Shown here: positions 50,264 through 57,368 of the stretch, in pieces
How the letters are laid out: each line of letters begins with the position of its first letter
Numbering within the stretch: the first letter of the stretch is position 1
From: Bin127 sp965205325
GTDB lineage: Bacteria; Chloroflexota; Dehalococcoidia; Lucifugimonadales; Lucifugimonadaceae
Length of the DNA: 64,000 nt
NCBI GenBank assembly: GCA_965205325.1
Contig: OZ242166.1
Coordinates: 1,984,001-2,048,000, forward strand
Direction of reading: 5' to 3'
The notes under the pieces: generated by a model
What the model was told of the DNA's origin: nothing
Seen by the model: the letters and a program-made list of their open reading frames with translations, nothing else
Databases searched by the model: none
Made by a program: the position numbers and the translations under genes

Positions 50264-51058
50264 ATGTTTCATGGATTGAACAACAGCTTCCTTTATGCTA
50301 CCCAGCAACTAGTATGCACGTTCCGCAATCAAGCAAGCGAGGGTATCACCAGTCGTGGAACAGGATTTTGGGTCAAGAATCGTCGCGATATAGGCTGTTT
50401 AGTGACCAACAGACACGTCCTAGACGTGAGCTATGGTAAGCCGGAATTCGAAGGATACAAGTTGAGCCAGCTAAAAATTCTTGGGAAAGGATTGAAGCCG
50501 GGTTCGGATCGACCCGATATCGACCGTCGGTTCAACATCATCGATTTGGATGTCAAGTTTTCGCAGGATGAACGTAACGATGTAGCGTGTTTGATCAATC
50601 CTCGAGTCATGGTGCTCGACGGATCTGACGATGCGACTGTCGATTATTTTATTCCGCACGAAATCTTGGCGAGTAAAACGGACCTAGATGAACTCGTCAG
50701 TGTATGCGACTTTCTGGCATACGTGGGATTTCCAGCTTGGCACGACAAGCGCCAACAACGTCCGATCTTGCGAACTGGAACCGTATCAAGCGATCCGAGA
50801 TACGATTACTCTTGGTCTAACGAATACCAAGGGGAGTGCATAGCATTCGAAGCGTTTTCGTCCGATGGTTCGTCGGGAAGTCCTGTGTTTGCACTCCAAA
50901 AGGCTTTGAAACCGGGTGAAAACATCACGATTCCCGGTTATCGTGAATTGAAGTTGATTGGCGTCAACGCGGGTTATTTAGGTTCTGAAGACATGGCACA
51001 CTCTGGGATATCCTACATGTACAAATCATCCGCGATCTTGGACATTATTGATGCTTGA
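50264..51058 (+). CDS. Trypsin-like serine protease, cytosolic
   Basis: 264 aa from ATG 50264 (MFHGLNNS); the open frame back to 50186 would overlap hicB. Chymotrypsin-fold triad: His in LVTNRHVLD, Asp in RNDVACLINP and Ser in DGSSGSPVF, with Gly residues in the usual oxyanion position. No signal peptide or PDZ domain is seen, so it is not a DegP. Single-domain cytosolic trypsin-like proteases are often found in defence or regulatory loci; its place between a solitary HicB and a vapBC relic hints at an accessory locus. Target unknown. Confidence 0.8.
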   Translation: MFHGLNNSFLYATQQLVCTFRNQASEGITSRGTGFWVKNRRDIGCLVTNRHVLDVSYGKPEFEGYKLSQLKILGKGLKPGSDRPDIDRRFNIIDLDVKFSQDERNDVACLINPRVMVLDGSDDATVDYFIPHEILASKTDLDELVSVCDFLAYVGFPAWHDKRQQRPILRTGTVSSDPRYDYSWSNEYQGECIAFEAFSSDGSSGSPVFALQKALKPGENITIPGYRELKLIGVNAGYLGSEDMAHSGISYMYKSSAILDIIDA

Positions 51059-51179
51059 GGATCGGGCTTCGTATCGAACGCGTAGCTTCTACGACTTTGA
51101 TTAATAGACGTAGTAGTTCTATTCTGAACACATTATTGAGTGGAGTGGCAAACTGTTTCAGGTGGTTGGAGTGAAAGGC

Positions 51180-51395
51180 GGTTCTTATCTTTGGATGTTG
51201 GGGCTTTGGTCGAAGTCTTTGTCGTAGCTGATGATTTAGGAGATGATTTTTCGTCTTTGGAGTCGCGGATGATGTCGTTCAGGTCGCGGTCGTCTGGTGC
51301 TGGTTTGACGGAGCCATAGGCGGTTTCCAAGGAGAACTAGGCTGCGGAGGTTGTGAATTCGTTGCGTTGAGTGGTTGTCGTTGTTATTTGGGGCA
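51180..51395 (-). pseudogene. Relic of a VapBC-type toxin-antitoxin locus
   Basis: On the minus strand the remains of an AbrB/VapB-type antitoxin C-terminus (FSLETAYGSVKPAPDDRDLN, then DIIRDSKDE) are preceded by an in-frame stop. About 40 bases further on, in another frame, lies IISYDKDFDQSPNIQR followed by a stop, which fits the end of a PIN-domain VapC (S-x-D-x-D-F-D pattern). Nearly all of VapC is deleted. Both pieces are short, so the identification is tentative. Confidence 0.45.
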
Positions 51396-51497
51396 AGGTG
51401 ATAAGAGCCTATAGTTGGCCAATGCATCCCCCGCGTGCGTTGCGCTCCGCGTCCCCTTCGTTTCGCGAAAGAGGCGTTTCCACCCCTTCCAGTACCT

Positions 51498-51532
51498 CCT
51501 CTGGATTTCTGCCCTGGCAGGAATGACGATGG
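51498..51532. repeat. Family C palindrome at the 3' end of valS
   Basis: CCTCTGGATTTCTGCC-CTGG-CAGGAATGACGATGG, a degenerate copy of the element at 37187 and 51955, ending 2 bases before the valS stop codon. It may serve as a 3' hairpin of the valS transcript. Confidence 0.65.
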
Positions 51533-51533
51533 G

Positions 51534-54476
51534 TTATTGCTTAGGAGCTTCTACCGTTGCAATGTAACCGTCTTCAGACTCGGTTGGGTTGTAGGTGATT
51601 TGGGGGGCACCGCCGGCGTCGGCTACGTCGGGGGCTACTGGTTTTAGGGCGTCTAGTTGGTCGGTTGTGGCGGTGATGGTTAGGGTTGCTAGGGATTTTC
51701 CTAGTCCGATTTGGGCTTCGTGTTTTGCTTTTCGGACGGCGGCTATTGCTCGGCAGGCGGTCTGGAAGGATGTGGGGGATTCGGGTTTGGGTACGGGGGT
51801 TAGTTGGTAGCGGTTGGGGATTGCGCCTACGCGCCCCCTTTGTCCTTCGGACATTTCCCCCGCGAGCGGGGGCAACCCGGCCGCCTCACCACCCCGTTCA
51901 CCCTCACCCTGGCCCTCTCCCATCAAGGGAGAGGGGAGCCCAGCTTCCCCACCCCTCTGGATTCCGGCTTTCGCCGGAATGACGGTGGTTGGCCAGGGGG
52001 TTTGGTGGATGGATTTGTAGCCGGTTTCTTGGGCGTAGGTCCAGGACCAGATTTCGTCGGTGATTGTGGGGACGAAGGGGGCGAATAGGCGGAGGAGGGT
52101 GTTTAGGGCTAGGCGTAGGGTGGCTACTGCGGAGGCTCTGCCCTGCTCGTCGGTTTCGGATCGGGCGCGGCGTTTTACTAGTTCGATGTAGTTGTCGGCG
52201 AATGCGTCCCAGAAGAAGGTCTCGGTGATCTGAAGGGCGAGGGCGAACTCGAAGCGTTCGAAGGCATCGGTGGCCCGGCGGACGGTGTCTCGGAGGTCGT
52301 TGACGAATGCTCGGTCGAGTTCGGTGGTGATTTCGCCGTGTTCGGCTTCTTGCATGAGGACGAATTTGCCGGCGTTGTATAGCTTGGTGACGAGTTTGCC
52401 GCCGATGGTGAAGACGGTCTCGTCGAAGGCCATGTCCATGCCGGGGCGTCCGTTGGATGCCCAGTACCGTACGGCGTCGGCGCCGTATTGGTTGACGAGG
52501 GGCATGGGGGTGACGGGAGCGCCGCGGGACTTGGACATCTTCTTGCGGTCGGGGTCGACGATGAAGCCGGAGATCATGGCTTTGTGCCAGGGGACGTCGT
52601 CGTTGTGTAGTGCGGACTTGACGATGGTGTAGAAGGCCCAGGTGCGGATGATGTCGTGGGCTTGGGGTCGCAGGTCGGCCGGGTAGAGGTTGGACATGCG
52701 GTCGCCGTCTTCGCCCCAACGAGCCAGTATTTGGGGGGTCATGGACGAGGTGAACCAGGTGTCGAAGACGTCTTGCTCGCCGACGAAGCCGTTGGGTTTT
52801 CCGCGCTGGGATTCGTCGTATCCGGGCGCGGGGGTGAGAGTCGGATCGACGGGGAGCATGTCGTTTGTGGCGACGATGTATTGGTCGTACTGGATGTCGC
52901 CGTCTGCGTCGATGGGGTACCAGACGGGTATGGCGACGCCGAAGTAGCGCTGTCGGGAGATGGCCCAGTCGTGGCCTAGGCCGTCGGTCCAGTCGGCGTA
53001 TCGCTTTTGCATGAATTCGGGTAGCCATTGGACTTTGGCACCGACTTCTTGGAGGTAGGGCTTCTTGTCCATGAGGCGGACGAACCACTGTCGTGACGGG
53101 ATATATTCGATGGGTGTGCTGCCCTTCTCGTAGTATCGGACGACGTGTTCGATGGGGCGCGGTGGCGATCGGAGCGGGTTTCGCGTTTCGACTTCGTCTT
53201 CAGCGCCTTGCATGGTTTTTGCCGCGGTGCCGGGGCAGCTGAGCTGTTCCACGATCTTGGTTCGGACATCGTCGAGAGGCATTCCGAGGAGTTGGTCATA
53301 GAAGAATTGGGCGCGGAATGGGTCTAGGGAGCCCCAGTGGGTCGTTTGCGAGGTCCCCCTTTGTCCTTCGGACATTTCCCCCGCTGAGCGGGGGAAACCT
53401 GAATGTTCGTAGGGGACGAATGTGCGTGGTGCGGCTTCGCCGTTGCGGGCGACCATTGGTCGGAGTTCGAGGTCGTGGGTGCGCCACCATTCGACGTCGG
53501 CGTCATCGCCGAATGTGCAGAGCATGAGGATGCCGGTGCCCTTTTCGGGGTCGGCTTTTTCGCTGGGGAATATGGGGACTTTGGCGAAGAATCCGGGAGT
53601 GATGGCGTGTTTGCCGAATAGTGGCTTGAAGCGTTCGTCGTCGGGGTGAGCGGTGACGGCGACGCAGGCGGGTATCATCTCGGGGCGGGTAGTGGAGATG
53701 ACGAAGGATTCGGGTACGCCCTCTTCGCCTTCCATGAGGGATTCGTAGACGCCGAATTCGATGTCGTGGTATGCACCGGGTGTGGGTCGGTCTTCGACTT
53801 CGGCTTGTGCGACCGCGGTCTGGAAGTCGACGTCCCACATAGTGGGGAGTTCGGCGGTGTAGACATGACCGCGCTCGTCAAGGTCGAGGAAGGAACGCTG
53901 GGCGATGGCGCGGCAGCGATCGTCGATGGTGGCGTATTCCTCGGTCCAGTCGATGGAGAATCCGAGGCGGTTGAAGAGTTCCTTGTAGGTCTTTTCGTCT
54001 TCGGCGGTGACGATGTGGCAGAGTTCGATGAAGTTTTCGCGTGAGACGACTAGCTGCTCATCTTTGTCGAGGCCGAGTTCTTTGCGGCGTTTTCGGACGT
54101 TGAGGTTTTCTACATAGGGGACGTTCGGTTCGGCACGGACGCCGAAGTAGTTCTGGACGCGGCGCTCGGTGGGAAGCCCGTTGTCGTCCCAGCCCATTGG
54201 GTACACGACGTTCCATCCGGTCATGCGTCGATATCGTGCGATGACGTCTTGGTGGGTGTAGGAGAAGACGTGGCCGGGATGAAGGGAGCCGCTGGCGGTC
54301 GGTGGTGGCGAGTCGATGACAAAGCTCTGTTCGCGGGAAGCGGATTTGTCGTGTTTGGAGATTTCGAGGGCATCCCACTGGGTACGCCAGTAGGCCTCAC
54401 GCTCCTTGACGTCAAAGCGGCGCGGGAGATCGCGGGGGTTTATGGAGATGACTTTGTTGTTGGTTTGGGTTGTCAC
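51534..54476 (-). CDS. valS: Valyl-tRNA synthetase with palindromic repeats inserted in frame
   Basis: Charges tRNA-Val. About 980 aa from GTG 54476 (VTTQTNNKVIS), which has a GGAG 8 bases upstream; an ATG at 54545 lacks one. HIGH motif as HPGH in ASGSLHPGHVFSYT, GWDDNGLPTERRVQNYFGVR as in archaeal-type ValRS, KMSKS in RKKMSKSRGAPVTP, then the anticodon-binding domain. Two stretches are foreign: about 17 residues near 360-375 (GFPRSAGEMSEGQRG) within the editing-domain region and about 52 residues near 829-881 (GESR-type repeat reading VIPAKAGIQ, PSPLMGEGQGEGERGG, LPPLAGEMSEGQRG). They are encoded by repeat elements, yet the frame and all core motifs survive. Controlled by the T-box upstream. 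Confidence 0.95.
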   Translation of the reverse strand: MTTQTNNKVISINPRDLPRRFDVKEREAYWRTQWDALEISKHDKSASREQSFVIDSPPPTASGSLHPGHVFSYTHQDVIARYRRMTGWNVVYPMGWDDNGLPTERRVQNYFGVRAEPNVPYVENLNVRKRRKELGLDKDEQLVVSRENFIELCHIVTAEDEKTYKELFNRLGFSIDWTEEYATIDDRCRAIAQRSFLDLDERGHVYTAELPTMWDVDFQTAVAQAEVEDRPTPGAYHDIEFGVYESLMEGEEGVPESFVISTTRPEMIPACVAVTAHPDDERFKPLFGKHAITPGFFAKVPIFPSEKADPEKGTGILMLCTFGDDADVEWWRTHDLELRPMVARNGEAAPRTFVPYEHSGFPRSAGEMSEGQRGTSQTTHWGSLDPFRAQFFYDQLLGMPLDDVRTKIVEQLSCPGTAAKTMQGAEDEVETRNPLRSPPRPIEHVVRYYEKGSTPIEYIPSRQWFVRLMDKKPYLQEVGAKVQWLPEFMQKRYADWTDGLGHDWAISRQRYFGVAIPVWYPIDADGDIQYDQYIVATNDMLPVDPTLTPAPGYDESQRGKPNGFVGEQDVFDTWFTSSMTPQILARWGEDGDRMSNLYPADLRPQAHDIIRTWAFYTIVKSALHNDDVPWHKAMISGFIVDPDRKKMSKSRGAPVTPMPLVNQYGADAVRYWASNGRPGMDMAFDETVFTIGGKLVTKLYNAGKFVLMQEAEHGEITTELDRAFVNDLRDTVRRATDAFERFEFALALQITETFFWDAFADNYIELVKRRARSETDEQGRASAVATLRLALNTLLRLFAPFVPTITDEIWSWTYAQETGYKSIHQTPWPTTVIPAKAGIQRGGEAGLPSPLMGEGQGEGERGGEAAGLPPLAGEMSEGQRGRVGAIPNRYQLTPVPKPESPTSFQTACRAIAAVRKAKHEAQIGLGKSLATLTITATTDQLDALKPVAPDVADAGGAPQITYNPTESEDGYIATVEAPKQ
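51834..51990. repeat. Three palindromic elements in tandem inside valS
   Basis: In plus-strand order: family D (TGTCCTTCGGACA plus CCCCCGCGAGCGGGGG, 51841-51872), family A core (CCCTCTCCC-ATCA-AGGGAGAGGG near 51913) and family C (GGATTCCGGCTTTCGCCGGAAT, 51959-51980). Together about 155 bp, in frame with valS. They lie between IHQTPWP and RYQLTP in the protein, in the C-terminal anticodon-binding region. Confidence 0.85.
53353..53400. repeat. Family D element inside valS (second site)
   Basis: CCCCCTTTGTCCTTCGGACA followed by TTTCCCCCGCTGAGCGGGGG. Identical to the copy at 51835 over the first 28 bases; the second hairpin has a slightly longer loop. It encodes GFPRSAGEMSEGQRG within the editing-domain region. 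Confidence 0.85.
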
Positions 54477-54573
54477 TCGGTGTCTCCAGTTGTTGTTTGT
54501 CGGGGGCTTTGAACCATGATTGCCATAATTTTTGGTGATGGACATGATGGGTGTTGGTTGTTCGGACGGGATA

Positions 54574-54606
54574 CAAAAAAGCCCGTCCTTTCAAAGGACG
54601 GGGCTT
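54574..54606 (-). terminator. T-box-controlled intrinsic terminator
   Basis: AGCCCCGTCCTTTGAAAGGACGGGCTTTTTT on the minus strand: a 10-bp G/C-rich stem with a short loop and a six-T run. Its 5' arm overlaps the antiterminator, as expected for transcriptional T-boxes. The valS start follows about 100 bases later. Confidence 0.9.
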
Positions 54607-54858
54607 GGGTGCCTCGCGGTACCACCTTTGTTGCCGCCGCGTGGTTGGTGCGGCGACCACTTGATTGACGCTTGGTAACGGGCGTTTTCCGACTGCGCTT
54701 AGTTGCCGGTTGGTTTGTGTTGGTTTCGGCGCAGCAGCTCTAGGGCGACTTCTCGGTTTGACGCTTCCGACGTTTCAGCGTGGGTCGGATCTCTGGTGAG
54801 CGTCAGGGGCCGGTACTACTCCCCTTCGGGGCTTTTGGGTGTTTGTCTGGGATTCGAT
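54574..54858 (-). promoter_or_regulatory. T-box riboswitch controlling valS
   Basis: Read on the minus strand, Stem I includes TGACGCT/AGCGTCA and CCGAC/GTCGG around an AGAGA motif. A GTC (Val) specifier candidate sits at 54747-54749 in GAGAAGTCGCC. The antiterminator T-box sequence GGTGGTACCGCG lies at 54615-54626, followed by the terminator. Uncharged tRNA-Val would pair with the specifier and the T-box bulge (TGG) and allow read-through into valS. This is a class-typical leader in an unusually clear state. Confidence 0.9.
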
Positions 54859-54885
54859 TTTAACTGAGGTTGATTTTGGATTCGG

Positions 54886-55101
54886 CTAGAAGAGCGACGA
54901 GTTTCTGCTCGACGCGACCCAGACCTTCGTCAAGCTTGTGTTCGAGGCGTGCTGGCCTTCGCCTAGGTGTTGGAGTATTTGGTCTAGGCCGTGAAGATGT
55001 GTGAAGTATGCCTTGCGGGTGGGCACGTCGATTTCTAAGGCTTCTACGAGTCGCTCCCGACGTTTTTGTAAATTCACTAGAATTGTCGATCCCGACAGCA
55101 A
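54886..55101 (-). pseudogene. Fragment of a helical protein, probably frameshifted
   Basis: A 71-residue frame with LQKRRERLVEALEIDVPTRK and HLHGLDQILQHLGEGQHA looks helical and gene-like. From there, the neighbouring frame continues more naturally as LEHKLDEGLGRVEQKLVALL, while the original frame drifts into SSRNSSLF. One missing base near 54950 would join them. Family not recognised; it may be only a relic between the T-box and the glycosyltransferase. Confidence 0.35.
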
Positions 55102-55231
55102 TTCATGATATCGGTGCAGTCATCAGTCGCGGGTTTTACAATCCGCTCAGTGCGATCTCGTCGCCCAAAAACCGTGACAGTGTCGGCCCGAGCACCCTAG
55201 ACTTGTCTCCATTCCAGACAACCGTTGCGCC

Positions 55232-56065
55232 ATGCTTTCGCTAGCCGTCGTAATCGCAACGTATAACCGCCCCGAACTGCTGGCGAATCGAGCCTTGCCG
55301 TCCGTCGCCGCGCAAAGCCGGCTTCCGGAGCATTTGATTGTGGTAGACGACTCAGACGAAGACGTTAGGCATACCAACGCTCGTATCGTCAGCGACTTCG
55401 ATGTGGGAGGTGTGGAGACTCGATACATCGAGAACTGCCGAACTCCCGGATTGTCTGGTGCGTCCAACACGGCATTAGCCTATCTGGAGGCAAATTACCC
55501 TGCGACCTTCGTCGCCTTTCTCGACGACGACGATGCTTGGGACCCGTCCTACCTAAGGAAGTGCGAAAGGGCTGCGTTGGAGCACGACTTGGACATGGTG
55601 GCCGCCGGGTTGACCTACCGCGCGTCAGGAGACTCAGACGGAGTGCTGCTGGACCCTCCAACTGAGTTGGATTCAGCCGAACTGCTGGTGCGAAACACGC
55701 ATATCCAAGGTTCCAACACGTTTGTCAGGCTGAGCAGATTACTGGAGGCAGGCGGTTTCGACGAGGCAATGGTAAGCACCACCGACCGGGACGTCTGCAT
55801 CGGACTCGCCGATCTGGGCACGGTCAGGTTCGGCGCCTTGCAGGAGCATCTGGTGGATCACTACGCGGACAGTGACCGGCTTCGCCTCTCTACTCCTGGG
55901 TCGGACAAGAACAAATCGGGTTTGAGGTATTTCTACAGAAAGTATCGCCACAGGATGTCCGCAGATCAACGGCAGGCGTTCATCGAGCGCTGCCGTCGGC
56001 TGTTCGACTGCGACCCGACAATCGATGATCCGTCACCGCCACGCGTTGCGCGCTACGGTCAGTGA
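55232..56065 (+). CDS. Glycosyltransferase family 2
   Basis: 277 aa, GT-A fold. AVVIATYNRPELLANRALPS at the N-terminus binds the nucleotide, VVDDSD follows, and FLDDDDAWDPSYL is the metal-binding DxD region. STTDRDVCIGLADLG looks like the acceptor-side ED-like motif. No membrane segment. It is alone on its strand, away from any polysaccharide cluster, so the sugar acceptor cannot be guessed. Confidence 0.85.
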   Translation: MLSLAVVIATYNRPELLANRALPSVAAQSRLPEHLIVVDDSDEDVRHTNARIVSDFDVGGVETRYIENCRTPGLSGASNTALAYLEANYPATFVAFLDDDDAWDPSYLRKCERAALEHDLDMVAAGLTYRASGDSDGVLLDPPTELDSAELLVRNTHIQGSNTFVRLSRLLEAGGFDEAMVSTTDRDVCIGLADLGTVRFGALQEHLVDHYADSDRLRLSTPGSDKNKSGLRYFYRKYRHRMSADQRQAFIERCRRLFDCDPTIDDPSPPRVARYGQ

Positions 56066-56136
56066 ATAACGCGAATGCTTTGACTCAACTCTGGAACCAC
56101 CGGTAATTTTCGGATGCAACGATTCACGTGTTGGTG

Positions 56137-56535
56137 TTAGCTGGAGAGGGAGTCGGGGTTTTGGATGGCGTGTTGGGTAGAGAGGTTGACGTAGGTGGTT
56201 AAGGTTTGGGGGTCGGTTGGGTGGGTTAGGTTGTGGATTTTGATGTGTCGGAGTTTTTTGCCGGTGCCTTCTAGGAGGTTTTCGGGGTCGGGCATTGTTG
56301 CGCCGTTGAAGAATCCTAGTCGGATGTAATCGTTGTGGGGTTGGATCCAGGTGATGGTTCGTCGGGAGATTTCAGGGAGCCAGTAGCAGGGGGAACCCCA
56401 TTTGATGCCTTCGGTGAAGTTGTGGCCAGAGGCGATGATGGCGGATCGGATTTCGCGGATTAGGTTGTGGCTCTCATGTGGTTGTTCGGCGAGCCAGGTT
56501 TCGAAGACCTCTTCGTTGAAGCGGGAGGAGGTCAT
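56137..56535 (-). CDS. DUF1801-family protein
   Basis: 132 aa. NLIREIRSAIIASGHNFTEGIKWGSPCYWL, with F/Y and W residues in fixed order, then ITWIQPHNDYIRLGFFNGA and KKLRHIKI, which is the DUF1801 pattern (YdhG/YdeI-like fold). Its start overlaps the stop of the upstream 276-aa gene by 4 bases, so the two are co-translated. Function unknown; relatives are small alpha/beta proteins of stress regulons. Confidence 0.8.
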   Translation of the reverse strand: MTSSRFNEEVFETWLAEQPHESHNLIREIRSAIIASGHNFTEGIKWGSPCYWLPEISRRTITWIQPHNDYIRLGFFNGATMPDPENLLEGTGKKLRHIKIHNLTHPTDPQTLTTYVNLSTQHAIQNPDSLSS

Positions 56536-57362
56536 TTGTGCGACAAGGTTCTTGGTTTCTTGGGTCGCGTGAGTTTGAATTCGAGGAGTGCGGAGCCGTC
56601 TTGGTCTTTCAACATGCGGGTGCGTCGTTCGTGGGCGTTGTTGATCTGGGCGAGCATGTCGAGGCCGCGTCGGGTTTCGGCTGCTACTTGTGCGGCGTTT
56701 GAGTATTCCATGCGGCGTTTGAAGAGCCAGTATGTGAACTCTTCGTCGAGGGCGATAGTGCGGGTTTCATCGGGAGATTCGTCGATCAGGTCGGAAAGGC
56801 GTACGGAGTTTTCCTCAAGGAACTGGTCCCATAGCATCTCTTCCGTCTCTTCGTAGAGGCCGAGGTAGACGCGCTCGGAGGCATCGTCTGATGGTGGCAT
56901 GCCGTTGGAGAAGCGGCGTTTCTGGATGCGGGATTGGACTGCTGCGATGAGGCATTGCTCGATGTGTACGCCGTAGAAGTAGTTGAGGTGGGCACGCCAT
57001 GCGTCGACGCCGAGGATGCGTTGGAACTGCTGTTCGGGCATCCCGCCGAAGACGCCGGTGGTGTCTAGCCATTCGAAGAGTTCTTCAGGTGTAACTGACG
57101 GATTTTCTTCTTCGGATAGTTGGGTTGCGATGCGTTCGGCTAGTCGCTTCCAGTTGAAGGCTTCGCCGCCGATGAAGTAGTGGAAGATTTCATCGCAGGC
57201 TCGTTCGTTCTCTTTGGGCCAAGCGGCTACGGTTTCGAGGAATGCGGGTTTCCAGTCGGATGGGTCATCTTCGAACTGTTGGATGAGGCCGTCCAACAGT
57301 TGACGCCGATTTATCTCGACGTCCTCTTCGGTTGCGGTTTGGTTTGCGGCGGTGGTGGTCAT
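56532..57362 (-). CDS. Conserved protein downstream of secA, unknown function
   Basis: 276 aa, acidic and mainly helical, with no signal peptide or membrane segment. Recurrent features are the N-terminal QTATEEDVEINRRQLLDGL, a Trp/Phe-rich centre (HYFIGGEAFNWKRLAERIA; GVDAWRAHLNYFYGVHIE) and a basic tail ending RPKKPRTLSHK. I recognise no family. It starts 6 bases after secA and overlaps the DUF1801 gene, so it belongs to the secA transcript and may assist export or simply share its expression. Confidence 0.6.
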   Translation of the reverse strand: MTTTAANQTATEEDVEINRRQLLDGLIQQFEDDPSDWKPAFLETVAAWPKENERACDEIFHYFIGGEAFNWKRLAERIATQLSEEENPSVTPEELFEWLDTTGVFGGMPEQQFQRILGVDAWRAHLNYFYGVHIEQCLIAAVQSRIQKRRFSNGMPPSDDASERVYLGLYEETEEMLWDQFLEENSVRLSDLIDESPDETRTIALDEEFTYWLFKRRMEYSNAAQVAAETRRGLDMLAQINNAHERRTRMLKDQDGSALLEFKLTRPKKPRTLSHK

Positions 57363-57368
57363 TTGAGA

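Noticed and set aside
51904..53088. 394-aa same-strand ORF inside valS
   Set aside because: Shifted frame within valS, extremely Arg/His/Pro-rich; no start signal.
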